A stretch of 44,092 nucleotides of DNA from Anaerostipes sp. MSJ-23 (GTDB lineage Bacteria; Bacillota; Clostridia; Lachnospirales; Lachnospiraceae). Position 1 is the stretch's first letter, and each line of letters begins with the position of its first letter. The stretch lies in the NCBI RefSeq assembly GCF_018918155.1, contig NZ_JAHLPY010000020.1, positions 1-44,092 of the forward strand, read 5' to 3'. Shown here one piece after another: positions 1-8,042 of this stretch. A program made the translations under genes and the position numbers. The notes under the pieces are model-generated. The model was given only the letters and a program-made list of their open reading frames with translations, was not told where the DNA came from and ran no database searches.

Positions 1-35
1 GTTTTTAATGGAAATTCAACAATAAAGTTTGCCAT
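1..35 (-). CDS. Start of a gene leaving the window, possibly a TnpB-type transposase
   Basis: An ATG on the minus strand (complement of 33-35) is preceded by a good ribosome binding site (GTGAGGTG, about 6 bases upstream) and opens a frame reading MANFIVEFPLK before the window ends. The short N-terminus reminds me of Zn-ribbon transposases of the IS200/IS605 TnpB group, but eleven residues cannot prove this. Its position directly beside a truncated ABC ATPase gene fits an insertion. Existence of a gene is moderately supported; identity is a guess. Confidence 0.4.
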   Translation of the reverse strand, partial: MANFIVEFPLK

Positions 36-96
36 AATATTCACCTCACTTTCTAATATAATATTCTCTTTTTCTAATATCTCTTCTTTTGATTTT

Positions 97-501
97 CTAC
101 ATACTTTTTAATTGTTTCGGATATTTTTTCTCCGTTCCTTCCAACCCAAATTCCTGAAATAATGGAGCCACTTTTTCTCGCGCTTCTTTTTTCTTTTCTC
201 CTTTTACAAGTAATGGGAGTATCACATTATCTTCAATCGTTCGATAAGGAAGTAAAAGATCCTTTTGTAACATATAGCTAACAAAGCCAGGCTTCCCTGT
301 AATATCTTTCCCATTTAAAAGCACTCTTCCTTCATCTGGTTGATTCAATCCGGAAATAATATGAAATAATGTTGTTTTTCTGCCACCACTGGCCCCAAGA
401 AGAGAAACCAGTTCCTGATCATGAAGTTCCATATGAATATTTTCAAGAATCTTTTGTTTCTCATGGGAAAAAGAAACATTTTCTATCACTAATTCTGCCA
501 T
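97..501 (-). pseudogene. Truncated ABC importer ATP-binding protein (nitrate/sulfonate/thiamine-precursor type)
   Basis: 134 residues against about 250 for the SsuB/TauB/ThiZ family. The N-terminal half is present: a Walker A region reading GASGGRKTT, where the family normally has GxSGxGKST/T, so the P-loop glycine before K is replaced by R. The Q-loop region (YMLQKDLLLPYRTIEDNV) follows. The frame stops right after KYPKQL, where the LSGGQ-type signature should start, so signature, Walker B and H-loop are missing. It starts 5 bases after the stop of the upstream SBP remnant, the normal operon order. It cannot be a working ATPase; the break at about 105-111 probably marks the insertion of the neighbouring element. 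Confidence 0.8.
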
Positions 502-505
502 TTGT

Positions 506-892
506 TTACTCCCGATAGTCGTTCGTAAATCCAGTATTTTCCGGAATATTTTTCTTCACCAACTTATTTTTATTTAACCAGTTATAAAATCTATTCCAAC
601 GTTTTGGATTAATGTATCCCCACTGTTTTACTTCTGCTTTGTATTGTTTGGTCATATATTTTTGACTGTTCTTTACAAGCTTCTTATCAAGTTCCGGTGA
701 AGCTTTGCAAAGAATATTGGCTGCATCATCTGGATTTTTAATTGCATATTCATGCCCTTTTTTTGTTGCAGATAAAAATTTCTTTGCTGTTTCTGGATTT
801 TTCTTCATCCAATCACTATTCCCAATAATCACTGGTGTGTAATAATCAAAAACTGGATCAATATCACGGAATGCAAAGAAATCTGTTTTCAG
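506..892 (-). pseudogene. 5'-truncated NMT1/ThiY-like ABC substrate-binding protein
   Basis: Only the C-terminal part of an NMT1/THI5-like periplasmic-type binding protein remains (family about 320 residues). The homology-like reading continues upstream of the first usable start (GTG at 832) through KTDFFAFRDIDPVFDYYTPV to about 889. An in-frame stop then lies at 896-898 and no signal peptide or lipobox is present. The C-terminus (GYINPKRWNRFYNWL, NTGFTNDY) is typical of the thiamine-pyrimidine/nitrate-sulfonate binding group. It precedes the ATPase remnant in the same direction. A permease gene was not seen, so the importer is dead. Confidence 0.75.
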
Positions 893-1164
893 ACTTTATT
901 ATAAAGACTTTATACATATAAAGCAATTCTTTTTCCTGTTCTTTATTGAAAATTCTTTTTATGTTTTTTAGATTCATAAGAATTCCTTAAGGTCATTTAG
1001 AAATCGTTTATATTTGTTTAGATTCCTTATATTGATTCTCATTCAGCTTGCATGTATACTTAAACCATACCTGAAAGGAACACCAAAACGAAGTGAGGCG
1101 CTCTGATTTTGGGATGGCCTTAAGGGTATAGTTTTTCATATATATTTTTTAATCCTCTCTTTTC

Positions 1165-1202
1165 AAAAAAGAAACCACCTGGCACCGGGTGGTTTCTTTT
1201 TC
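1165..1202 (+). terminator. Intrinsic terminator or attenuator before the purine permease
   Basis: GAAACCACC (1171-1179) pairs with GGTGGTTTC (1188-1196). It is flanked by A-run and T-run, so it could work in both directions. It lies between two candidate promoters of the NCS2 permease. Confidence 0.75.
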
Positions 1203-1269
1203 ATTGCTTTCTATTTTTGATTATAATATAATCTTGTAGTAATAATTTTTTTATTTATAAAGAAAGGAG

Positions 1270-1284
1270 CGTATATTTTATACG
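1270..1284 (+). promoter_or_regulatory. Hairpin between Shine-Dalgarno and start codon of the NCS2 permease
   Basis: The SD AAAGGAG (1263-1269) is 22 bases from the ATG at 1292, too far for ordinary initiation. The intervening CGTATA-TTT-TATACG is a perfect 6-bp hairpin; folding it out leaves an effective spacing of 7 bases. The N-terminus MLEKIFKLKEHNT is the usual one for this family, so the start is not misplaced. Confidence 0.6.
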
Positions 1285-1291
1285 AAAAACT

Positions 1292-2656
1292 ATGTTAGAA
1301 AAAATTTTTAAACTAAAAGAGCATAATACCTCTGTCAAAACAGAAATTATTGCTGGAATTACTACTTTTATGACAATGGCCTACATTCTTGCTGTTAATC
1401 CAAGTGTACTTGGTGACGCCGGCATGGATGGCACAGCTGTATTACTTGCTACCTGTATTGCTTCCTTTATCGGAACAATTTGTATGGCACTTTCTGCAAA
1501 TCTTCCTTTTGTTCTGTCTGCAGGTATGGGGCTGAATGCCTACCTTGCATACACGGTCGTTGGTGTCATGGGATATCATTGGCAGGTTGCATTACTAGCT
1601 GTATTTGTTGAAGGTCTGATCTTTATTGTTTTATCACTGACAAATGTCCGTGAAGCAATTTTTGATGCAATCCCATTAAACTTGAAAAAAGGTGTATCCG
1701 TTGGTATCGGTATCTTCATTGCTTTTATTGGGCTTCAAAATTCCAAATTAGTCATTGCAAATAGTTCTACGCTTGTATCTATCACAAACTTTACAAAAGA
1801 TTTTCATTCTGCTGGAATTTGCGCACTGCTTACCGTAATCGGATTATTTATTACTGTTATCCTTTACATTAAACAAGTTCCTGGATCTATCCTGATTGGT
1901 ATCCTTGCGACATGGATCATCGGTATGCTTTGTCAGGTTACTGGATTATATGTTCCAAATGTGAAAACTGGATATTATAGTCTCTTCCCGACATTCGCAA
2001 TGACAGATTTTTCAAAACTCGGAGAAACTTTCGGAAAATGTTTTCAATATGATTTAAACAAAGTAGGAATCGTTAACTTCATCATCGTCGTATTCTCTTT
2101 CTTATTTGTTGACCTATTTGATACTCTTGGAACTTTAGTTGGAGTCAGCACAAAAGCAAATATGTTAGATGAAAATGGAAAACTTCCTGGAATCAAACCA
2201 GCTTTATTATCTGATGCGATTGCTACAACTGCTGGAGCTGTTCTTGGAACTTCTACTGTTACAACATTCGTGGAATCATCTTCTGGTGTTGCAGCTGGTG
2301 GACGTACTGGATTAACTGCTATTGTTTCTGGATTCCTATTTTTAATTTCTATGTTTTTTGCACCAATTTTTACAGCAATTCCATCCTTTGCAACAGCACC
2401 TGCGCTGATCATGGTTGGATTCTTAATGTTTGGTGCAATCACGGATATCAAATTTACAGATGATAATATGACAGAGGCTGTTCCTGCTTATCTTTGCATT
2501 ATTTCCATGCCACTGTTTTACAGTATCTCTGAAGGGATCTCTATTGGAATTATTTCTTATGTAATTTTAAATCTTATCTGTGGAAAAGCAAAAAAAATTA
2601 CTCCATTAATGTACATTCTCGCAATCTTATTTATTTTAAAATATGCATTCTTATAA
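1292..2656 (+). CDS. NCS2/AzgA-type purine (guanine/hypoxanthine/adenine) permease
   Basis: 454-residue membrane protein of the AzgA/PbuG branch of nucleobase:cation symporters. The N-terminus KLKEHNTSVKTEIIAGITTFMTM followed by AYILAVNP, and the internal FVDLFDTLGTLVGV and ESSSGVAAGGRTGLTA stretches, are hallmarks of the branch. Length is normal and about 12-14 hydrophobic segments are visible. It imports a purine base by ion symport; the exact base cannot be told. It stands alone, with a terminator on each side. The leader (1032-1291) suggests control at transcription and probably at translation initiation. Confidence 0.92.
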   Translation: MLEKIFKLKEHNTSVKTEIIAGITTFMTMAYILAVNPSVLGDAGMDGTAVLLATCIASFIGTICMALSANLPFVLSAGMGLNAYLAYTVVGVMGYHWQVALLAVFVEGLIFIVLSLTNVREAIFDAIPLNLKKGVSVGIGIFIAFIGLQNSKLVIANSSTLVSITNFTKDFHSAGICALLTVIGLFITVILYIKQVPGSILIGILATWIIGMLCQVTGLYVPNVKTGYYSLFPTFAMTDFSKLGETFGKCFQYDLNKVGIVNFIIVVFSFLFVDLFDTLGTLVGVSTKANMLDENGKLPGIKPALLSDAIATTAGAVLGTSTVTTFVESSSGVAAGGRTGLTAIVSGFLFLISMFFAPIFTAIPSFATAPALIMVGFLMFGAITDIKFTDDNMTEAVPAYLCIISMPLFYSISEGISIGIISYVILNLICGKAKKITPLMYILAILFILKYAFL

Positions 2657-2666
2657 ACTTTCAATC

Positions 2667-2699
2667 AAAGCGGATTTTTCAAAATCCGCTTTTTTTATT
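2667..2699 (+). terminator. Terminator of the purine permease
   Basis: AAAGCGGATTT (2667-2677) pairs with AAATCCGCTTT (2682-2692), loop TTCA, followed by a T-run; 10 bases after the permease stop codon. Confidence 0.85.
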
Positions 2700-2701
2700 A
2701 T

Positions 2702-2742
2702 AAAAAAAAGAAAAGATATCTATAAAAAATACCTTTTCTATT
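2702..2742 (-). terminator. Terminator of the NlpC/P60 gene
   Basis: Read on the minus strand, GAAAAGGTAT and ATATCTTTTC form a stem with one mismatch, followed by eight Ts, just after the end of the NlpC/P60 gene. Confidence 0.6.
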
Positions 2743-2751
2743 TCTTCTATA

Positions 2752-3411
2752 TTATTTTACAATTCTTCTTACACCCCATACACTGCGGAAATTTGCAGGT
2801 GAAGTATGAATTCCTGTTCTCGCGCTTCCGGCATGTACGACACGATTGTTACCAATGTAAATACCAACATGTCCAATACCATTTTGTGCATTATAGCAAA
2901 TTAAGTCACCAGCTTTTTTATTGCTCCAACTTACGGCACGTCCATAATTTCTCTGGTCAATAGAGCTGTGTGTCAGTGAATATCCAAAATGTGCATAAAC
3001 AGATTTTGTAAATCCTGAACAGTCTGCACCTCTTGTCAAACTTTCTCCACCCCACACATAAGGATTCCCAACAAATCTCAGTGCATAACTGGCAACGTCA
3101 TCTCCGGTTGTTTTCTTTACTTTCTTGTCTGTTAAATATCTTGTTGCTACATATGCATCATTACCTTTAAATTTTACAATTGTCCATTTTCCAGATGTTC
3201 CATAACAGGTAACTTTTGTTCCCTGATCATATGCACCAAGGAGTTTACTGCTTGCAGAAGGCTTTTTTCTTATATTCAAGCTCTCTGTTGTGTATCTTGA
3301 ATAAGTCGATGCTGCATAAACATCTTTTGATCCGGATACTGTAGATAATCCAAGCAGACAACAAAATGCTAACACGCAAGAAAACATAATACTAATAATT
3401 TTTTTACTCAT
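2752..3411 (-). CDS. Secreted SH3b-NlpC/P60 peptidoglycan endopeptidase
   Basis: 219 residues. A signal peptide (about residues 1-33, ends VYAAS) is followed by a bacterial SH3 domain (about 38-95: SLNIRKKPSASSKLLGAYDQGTKV) and an NlpC/P60 domain (about 105-218). The catalytic Cys is in GADCSGF and the His in GHVGIYIG; a third polar position is probably His in RVVHAG. Such enzymes cut D-Glu-diamino acid bonds in wall peptides, in growth or remodelling. It has its own promoter (3445-3473) and SD GGGAGG, so it is not part of the upstream alarmone operon. Confidence 0.92.
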   Translation of the reverse strand: MSKKIISIMFSCVLAFCCLLGLSTVSGSKDVYAASTYSRYTTESLNIRKKPSASSKLLGAYDQGTKVTCYGTSGKWTIVKFKGNDAYVATRYLTDKKVKKTTGDDVASYALRFVGNPYVWGGESLTRGADCSGFTKSVYAHFGYSLTHSSIDQRNYGRAVSWSNKKAGDLICYNAQNGIGHVGIYIGNNRVVHAGSARTGIHTSPANFRSVWGVRRIVK

Positions 3412-3444
3412 GTTTCCTCCCTTGCAACTATGCTACAAGAGAAC

Positions 3445-3473
3445 ATTTTACTACTAAAGCATAAATTTGTAAA
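3445..3473 (-). promoter_or_regulatory. Sigma-A promoter of the NlpC/P60 gene
   Basis: On the minus strand: TTTACA (3468-3473), 17-bp spacer, TAAAAT (3445-3450), about 35 bases before the start codon. Confidence 0.65.
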
Positions 3474-3509
3474 CACTTTTGTAATATTTTTAATATTTTT
3501 TTATATTCG

Positions 3510-4100
3510 TTAAGAATCTGTATAAATCAAATCTTTAATTGTCTGCATAGATAAATCTACGGACGCAATCTCATCTGCACATCGCTTTAACTCTTCTCGA
3601 ATTAGTTTCTCATTTTTTATATTATGTTTGTACTTCATTTGATGTTCGAGGCTCGCCCAGAAATCAAGCGCAATTGTACGAATCTGAACTTCCGCACAAA
3701 AATCAAATGGTTTTAGATAGAGAATCATATGATAACTTCGATATCCATTCTCCTTTGGATATGCAATATAATCTTTTATTTTTCGAACCTCAATTACATT
3801 TTGCTGGCTAATCCAATCTGCAATCTTATAAATATCATCTGAAAAAGAGCAAATAATTCGAATTCCAACGGCATCTCTTACTTCTTTTACAGCTGATTCT
3901 GCACAAACCTTAATTCCACGTTTTCTAAGTTTTTGTGTCATACTATCCGGACTTTTAATCCTTGATTTGCAATAAGCAACCTTACTCTCGCCATCTATTC
4001 CTCCACCAATTTTTTCGAATTCACTAACCATATGTAAAAGCATTTTCTCTGCCGCTCTTAACCTATCATAATATTTTCCATAAAAACTTTCGTATGTCAT
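3510..4100 (-). CDS. Small alarmone synthetase-like (RelA/SpoT nucleotidyltransferase domain)
   Basis: 196 residues made of one RelA/SpoT synthetase domain with no HD hydrolase, TGS or ACT parts, as in RelQ/YjbM-type proteins. Visible landmarks: SRIKSPDSMTQKLRKRGI (RIK substrate contact), VRDAVGIRIICSF, ENGYRSYHMIL (YRSYH), AEVQIRT and DFWASLEHQMKYK. It would transfer pyrophosphate from ATP to GDP/GTP, giving (p)ppGpp; activity is inferred. It lies 14 bases after the histidine kinase in the same direction, so it is likely cotranscribed with the two-component pair, which is unusual. Confidence 0.85.
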   Translation of the reverse strand: MTYESFYGKYYDRLRAAEKMLLHMVSEFEKIGGGIDGESKVAYCKSRIKSPDSMTQKLRKRGIKVCAESAVKEVRDAVGIRIICSFSDDIYKIADWISQQNVIEVRKIKDYIAYPKENGYRSYHMILYLKPFDFCAEVQIRTIALDFWASLEHQMKYKHNIKNEKLIREELKRCADEIASVDLSMQTIKDLIYTDS

Positions 4101-4114
4101 TCTTAACCTCCATA

Positions 4115-5332
4115 CTATAAGATAACTGTGATAAGTAATGATTTTCCATCCATACTAGATGCCGTAATCTTTCCTTTATGTGCTGCCACTACTGCCTTTG
4201 CAATTGATAACCCAATTCCATAACCACCTGTCTCAGAATTTCTTGATGCATCCGTCCGATAAAACCGATCAAATAAATGTTCAATATTTTCTTTTGTAAT
4301 AGACTGCGCCGTATTATAAACAGAAATCTTTAAGTTTTTCCCTTTCTTTCTAATATCAAGGCAAATTTTTCCACGATCTCCTGAATATTTCACCGCATTA
4401 TCCAAAAGAATCGATAATAATTGCCGAATTGCATTCTCGTCTCCACACAAATTAAGCATTGGATCAATCTTCACTTCAAAAACTTTTCCCTGTACCTTTG
4501 CGAGATTTTGAAATGACTGCGCTATTTCCATGGCAACATCCGAAAATGGAAAATCAATCATTTGAAGTTTTGTATTTTCCTCTTCCATTCTGGAAAGATA
4601 AATCAAATCATTCGTAAGTCCTGCGAGTCTCTTGGTCTGCATTTGAATATCTTTGATCCACTCACTCTCCCCATATTCTATTTCAAGAATAGAAGTATCT
4701 GCATCAATAATTGTCAATGGTGTTTTAATCTCATGACCTGCATCCGTAATAAATCGTTTCTGCTTTTCATAACTTTCTGACACAGGATCTACTGCCATTT
4801 TTGATAATAAAACTACTAAAAGAAAAACTGCAACAATTCCTAATGCTGACACAAAAAGACTACTAAACAAAAATGCTCGAAATGATGTCACCGACCTTGT
4901 GCAATCCAAAAAGAAAATTTTTGTTTCTTCTGATGTTTGTTTCTTTACATAGCGATAAGAGGAAATAAATCCTCGTTCTTTTGAATGACTGTTTAGCTGC
5001 TGTGCAAAAAAAACTGCCTGATCTTCATCCACTGCTGCAATTTTATCTGTATCTACCTCATAAGTTGTATTATTTTTTTTCAGAAAAACAGAAAAATATC
5101 TTGATTCAAATGATGTTTCTGGGGATATTTTCCCATGATTTCCTTGTTTTGATTTATACACATTTTTGGGTAAAACTCCATTGTTTTCCACAAGAAGATT
5201 TAAGATCATATCTGAATTTTGTACCATTTCTCTATAATTTAATAAATTAATAGAACCAAGAATCACGAATAAAACAATCACCATTGAAAGCGTAGAAATT
5301 GCAATAAATTTCAATCGAAGTTTTTTGATCAT
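4115..5332 (-). CDS. Sensor histidine kinase
   Basis: 405 residues. Two membrane segments (about 9-30 and 152-180) enclose a short extracytoplasmic sensor region (about 31-150). The HisKA domain has the H-box GHEIKTPLTI; the ATPase domain has N-box DNAVKYS, an F-box-like DRFYRTD and G-box GGYGIGLSIAKAVV. It autophosphorylates on His and passes the phosphate to the response regulator encoded just upstream. The genes overlap by four bases (5329-5332), indicating translational coupling. The ligand is unknown. Confidence 0.92.
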   Translation of the reverse strand: MIKKLRLKFIAISTLSMVIVLFVILGSINLLNYREMVQNSDMILNLLVENNGVLPKNVYKSKQGNHGKISPETSFESRYFSVFLKKNNTTYEVDTDKIAAVDEDQAVFFAQQLNSHSKERGFISSYRYVKKQTSEETKIFFLDCTRSVTSFRAFLFSSLFVSALGIVAVFLLVVLLSKMAVDPVSESYEKQKRFITDAGHEIKTPLTIIDADTSILEIEYGESEWIKDIQMQTKRLAGLTNDLIYLSRMEEENTKLQMIDFPFSDVAMEIAQSFQNLAKVQGKVFEVKIDPMLNLCGDENAIRQLLSILLDNAVKYSGDRGKICLDIRKKGKNLKISVYNTAQSITKENIEHLFDRFYRTDASRNSETGGYGIGLSIAKAVVAAHKGKITASSMDGKSLLITVIL

Positions 5333-6003
5333 TCCATCACCTCCAAAGAATATCCTGCGTTTCTTGTTGCTTTAATTTGAAGATTTGCATGCAAGGCCTC
5401 TAGCTTTTTTCGAAGGTATGAAATATATACCCAAACTACATTAATTTCTGCATCACTATCATATCCCCAAATTTTTTCCATCAAACGTTCTTTAGAAATC
5501 AAATGTCCAGGATTACACATAAAGATTTCCATCATTTGAAATTCTTTATTTGCTAACCGAAAACTTCCAGTCTTTGATGATAATTCAAAGGTTGCACGGT
5601 CGAGCGAAATATTTCCTACATGAAGCATAGAATCTGGCTGCACTGTCTGTGTCCTTAACATTGCCCTGATTCTTGCAAGAAGTTCTTTTGCTGCAAAAGG
5701 CTTCGTAAGATAATCATTTGCTCCAAGATCCAGTCCTTCTACTTTATCATCAATTTCTGCTTTAGCAGTCAGCATCAAAATTGGCATCAAATTTCCTTTG
5801 TCTCTTAATGTCTTCAAAACTTCAAGTCCATCTTTCTTTGGCATCATAATATCAAGAATTGCACCATCATAATTTCCTGTTTCAAGATATTCTAAAGCAG
5901 CTTCTCCATCATAAACTGGATCTACTGCATAATTATTTTTTTTAAGAATCGTCACTAATGCTCTGGATAACGATTTTTCATCTTCTGCAAGTAATAATCT
6001 CAT
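5329..6003 (-). CDS. OmpR/PhoB-family response regulator
   Basis: 224 residues. The receiver domain (1-115) has the acidic DE pair near residue 7-8, the phospho-acceptor Asp in DGAILDIMMPKKDG, Thr in LMLTAK and Lys in LTKPF. The C-terminal winged helix (about 130-222) carries KEFQMMEIFMCNPGHLISKERL and INVVWVYISYLRKKL. First gene of the RR-HK-alarmone synthetase operon; SD GAGGAG is well placed and a TATAAT-like -10 lies about 50 bases upstream on the minus strand (near 6055). Confidence 0.93.
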   Translation of the reverse strand: MRLLLAEDEKSLSRALVTILKKNNYAVDPVYDGEAALEYLETGNYDGAILDIMMPKKDGLEVLKTLRDKGNLMPILMLTAKAEIDDKVEGLDLGANDYLTKPFAAKELLARIRAMLRTQTVQPDSMLHVGNISLDRATFELSSKTGSFRLANKEFQMMEIFMCNPGHLISKERLMEKIWGYDSDAEINVVWVYISYLRKKLEALHANLQIKATRNAGYSLEVME

Positions 6004-6309
6004 TTTTTCTCCTCATTTCCTGTTGTTATATTTTATTTTATCTGCCTAACCTTAATTATACTTAAAATTACAATAAATTTCTGAAAAAGCCCTGTTACCA
6101 TTCGAAATATGCATGGAATTGCAATACCTGTTATATTAACCTATAAAATATTCTCTGCTTCCTATCGTTTCTTTTGATTTTCTATCTACTTTTTTCTTCT
6201 TTTATATATATTTTTTAAATTTAATATTCATAAATCTTTTTCTATTGCATTCTTTTTTCATTTATGTTGTAATAATCTGTATTAATTTTTACAAAGGAAG
6301 GAGTTACTT
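6004..6309. other. Divergent intergenic region with a copy of the left-end repeat
   Basis: Holds the promoter region of the RR-HK operon (minus) and of pucR (plus; SD GGAAGGAG just before 6310). Positions 6148-6194 are an imperfect direct repeat of 61-109, sharing the exact words ATATTCTCT and TTCTTTTGATTTTCTA. No gene is visible. Confidence 0.5.
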
Positions 6310-7866
6310 ATGGGACTTACTGTAAACTGGCTACTGCATAACAGTACACTAAAAGATTTGTCAGGAATTTTCTAACACAGAAATTACCGGTGTAAACATT
6401 TTAGATAACCCGGATTCTATCCAATGGATCAAACCTGGAGAACTCGTTCTTACAACCGGATATATTTTTATCAATAATCCTCCTTTGCAGGAAAATACCA
6501 TTCGTGGATTAAAAAATGCTGGCTGCGCTGCTCTATGCATTAAAACCAGACGCTTTTTTGAAACCATTCCTTCTTTCATGAAAAATGCCGCACAGAAGAC
6601 CGGTCTAATGCTAATCGAACTTCCTCTTGATTACTCCCTTGCAGACATCTCAAAAGAAGTTACAAAAAATTTATACCAACAAACATTTTATGAAATTGCC
6701 AGAGAACAAACTCTTTTCAATGCCTTATTTAACAGTCATTTTGAAGGGAAATCTTTTAAAGAAACCTTAAAGATTTTATCTGATTACCTAAATCAATCTG
6801 TCTTTGTCTTGGAAAATCATCAGCTTGGAGAATGGTATGCTCTAAGTAAAAAAGACAAAAATTTCTTGAAACATGAACAACCCAAATTAATCCTGCTTTT
6901 AGAAACTATCAAAGAGGCAAATCATTATAAGATTGGGTCTGTCCTGTTTGAATCTCTCACAAGAACTGCCGCTTTCCTCCCATTTTCAAATGCTTCCTAT
7001 ATATTATGTATTTTATCTGATAAACCAGAAAGTCTTCCGTGGAGTACTATTTCTCAAGCACTCAAAATTCTTGATTTTTCCAGAAATAACGAAACGATTC
7101 GTCGACCTTTCATTAACAATTATTTTGACTCTCTCTTTCGCTTTCTAATGCTGCGGGAGCATGTTTCTGAAACATTTATCCTTCAAATATGCGAATATTA
7201 TGGAATTCCTCATTCTTCTGACAGTATCTGTATGTTGATTACATCCAGAAATTCTGCTTTTGATACACAAAATTTTGCCTTATTATGTCGGCAGACATTA
7301 GAACAGCTTTCTTTTTCTTCAAACTCTTTTTTTATTGCCTGGAATACAAAGATGGTTTATATTAGTTTCTTTCCGACTAATAACCCTCCCATTTTGGAAA
7401 AACTTGATAACTTTATTAAAAACATAAATTTGACTCCAAATATCACTTATAGCATCAGCCGATTAAATGGAAATACATTACAAAAAGCTTTTGAAGAAGC
7501 CTCTTTTATGCTTTCTCTTGCTAAGATATTCCCTGAAAAGCACTTTTTTTCCTTTCAGGAACATATTTCTGGGAAATTGCCCAAATGCTTTCTGAAGAAA
7601 AAGATTCTATTTATCATACAAGTGTGAAACCTCTTGTTGACTTTGATAAAGAACATCATTCTGATCTTGTACAAACACTTTTTATTTATTATCAGTGCAA
7701 TTTTAATGCAAGCATTGCTGCAAAAAAACTTTTTATTCATCGAAATACTTTTTTAAATCGTATTCATAAAATTGAAAATATTCTTCATCTCCATACAGAT
7801 AATTTTAATCATTTATTTTCTATTTATCACGGCTTATGTATTTATCTTCTTTCGACATTATCGTGA
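6310..7866 (+). pseudogene. PucR-family transcriptional regulator with two frameshifts
   Basis: Read through, this is a full-length (about 518 residues) PucR regulator. The N-terminal PucR domain begins at ATG 6310 (MGLTVNWLLHNSTLKDLSGI) behind SD GGAAGGAG, but the frame hits TAA at 6373-6375. Homology resumes one base off (NTEITGVNILDNPDS, WIKPGELVLTTGY); removing one T from the run at about 6370-6373 restores it. A second, opposite shift near 7568-7575 moves the frame back to WEIAQMLSEEKDS and the C-terminal HTH (NASIAAKKLFIHRNTFLNRIHKIE), ending at 7864-7866. The two shifts cancel. It probably controlled the symporter downstream. A pseudogene or two sequence errors; both fit what is seen. 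Confidence 0.8.
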
Positions 7867-7932
7867 CAGGAAAAGTCAATTATATGTATATTATGCATAT
7901 AATTTTCTAAATAAAAATGTGCACTTTATCTA

Positions 7933-7961
7933 TTGCAGAACCACTTATTATTTTTTATAAT
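7933..7961 (+). promoter_or_regulatory. Sigma-A promoter before the DAACS symporter
   Basis: TTGCAG (7933-7938), 17-bp spacer, TATAAT (7956-7961); the start of RNA would be near 7968, upstream of the terminator hairpin at 7979-8016. Confidence 0.6.
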
Positions 7962-7978
7962 GTGTTGCATAAGAAAGT

Positions 7979-8018
7979 AAAAGTTCCAAGGATGGAAATT
8001 TCCTTGGGACTTTTTTGT
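7979..8018 (+). terminator. Intrinsic terminator / attenuator between pucR and the symporter
   Basis: AAGTTCCAAGG (7981-7991) pairs with CCTTGGGACTT (8002-8012) with one G-U pair, followed by a T-run. It ends the pucR transcript, but the symporter promoter lies upstream of it, so it could also attenuate the symporter gene. Confidence 0.75.
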
Positions 8019-8042
8019 GTTTACAAAAGAAAGGAGATTTAT

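Larger units (their letters stand above)
893..1291 (+). promoter_or_regulatory. Leader region of the purine permease: two promoters, structured RNA candidate
   Basis: No gene is visible here. A sigma-A-like promoter TTGATT (1032-1037) / TATACT (1055-1060), spacing 17, would start RNA near 1067. The segment 1067-1130 can form nested stems: ATACC (1067-1071) with GGTAT (1125-1129), CC/GG around TGAAA (1070-1078), CCAAAA (1083-1088) with TTTTGG (1107-1112), and GAG/CTC inside. It is followed by an intrinsic terminator (1165-1202). A second promoter TTGCTT (1204-1209) / TATAAT (1227-1232), spacing 17, lies after the terminator. The layout resembles a riboswitch-terminator leader, but the conserved purine riboswitch core is not present and I cannot assign a class. 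Confidence 0.45.

Noticed and set aside
1046-1135. Purine riboswitch before the NCS2 permease
   Set aside because: The conserved loop and junction words of the purine aptamer are not present, and the stems do not have its three-way layout; kept only as an unassigned leader.
2044-2451. 135-residue frame opposite the NCS2 gene
   Set aside because: Antisense shadow of a well-supported membrane protein; no SD and low-complexity Pro/Ala/Thr content.
7917-8042. N-terminal extension of the DAACS symporter (start at 7917)
   Set aside because: It covers the promoter and an intrinsic terminator, and a strong SD marks ATG 8043.
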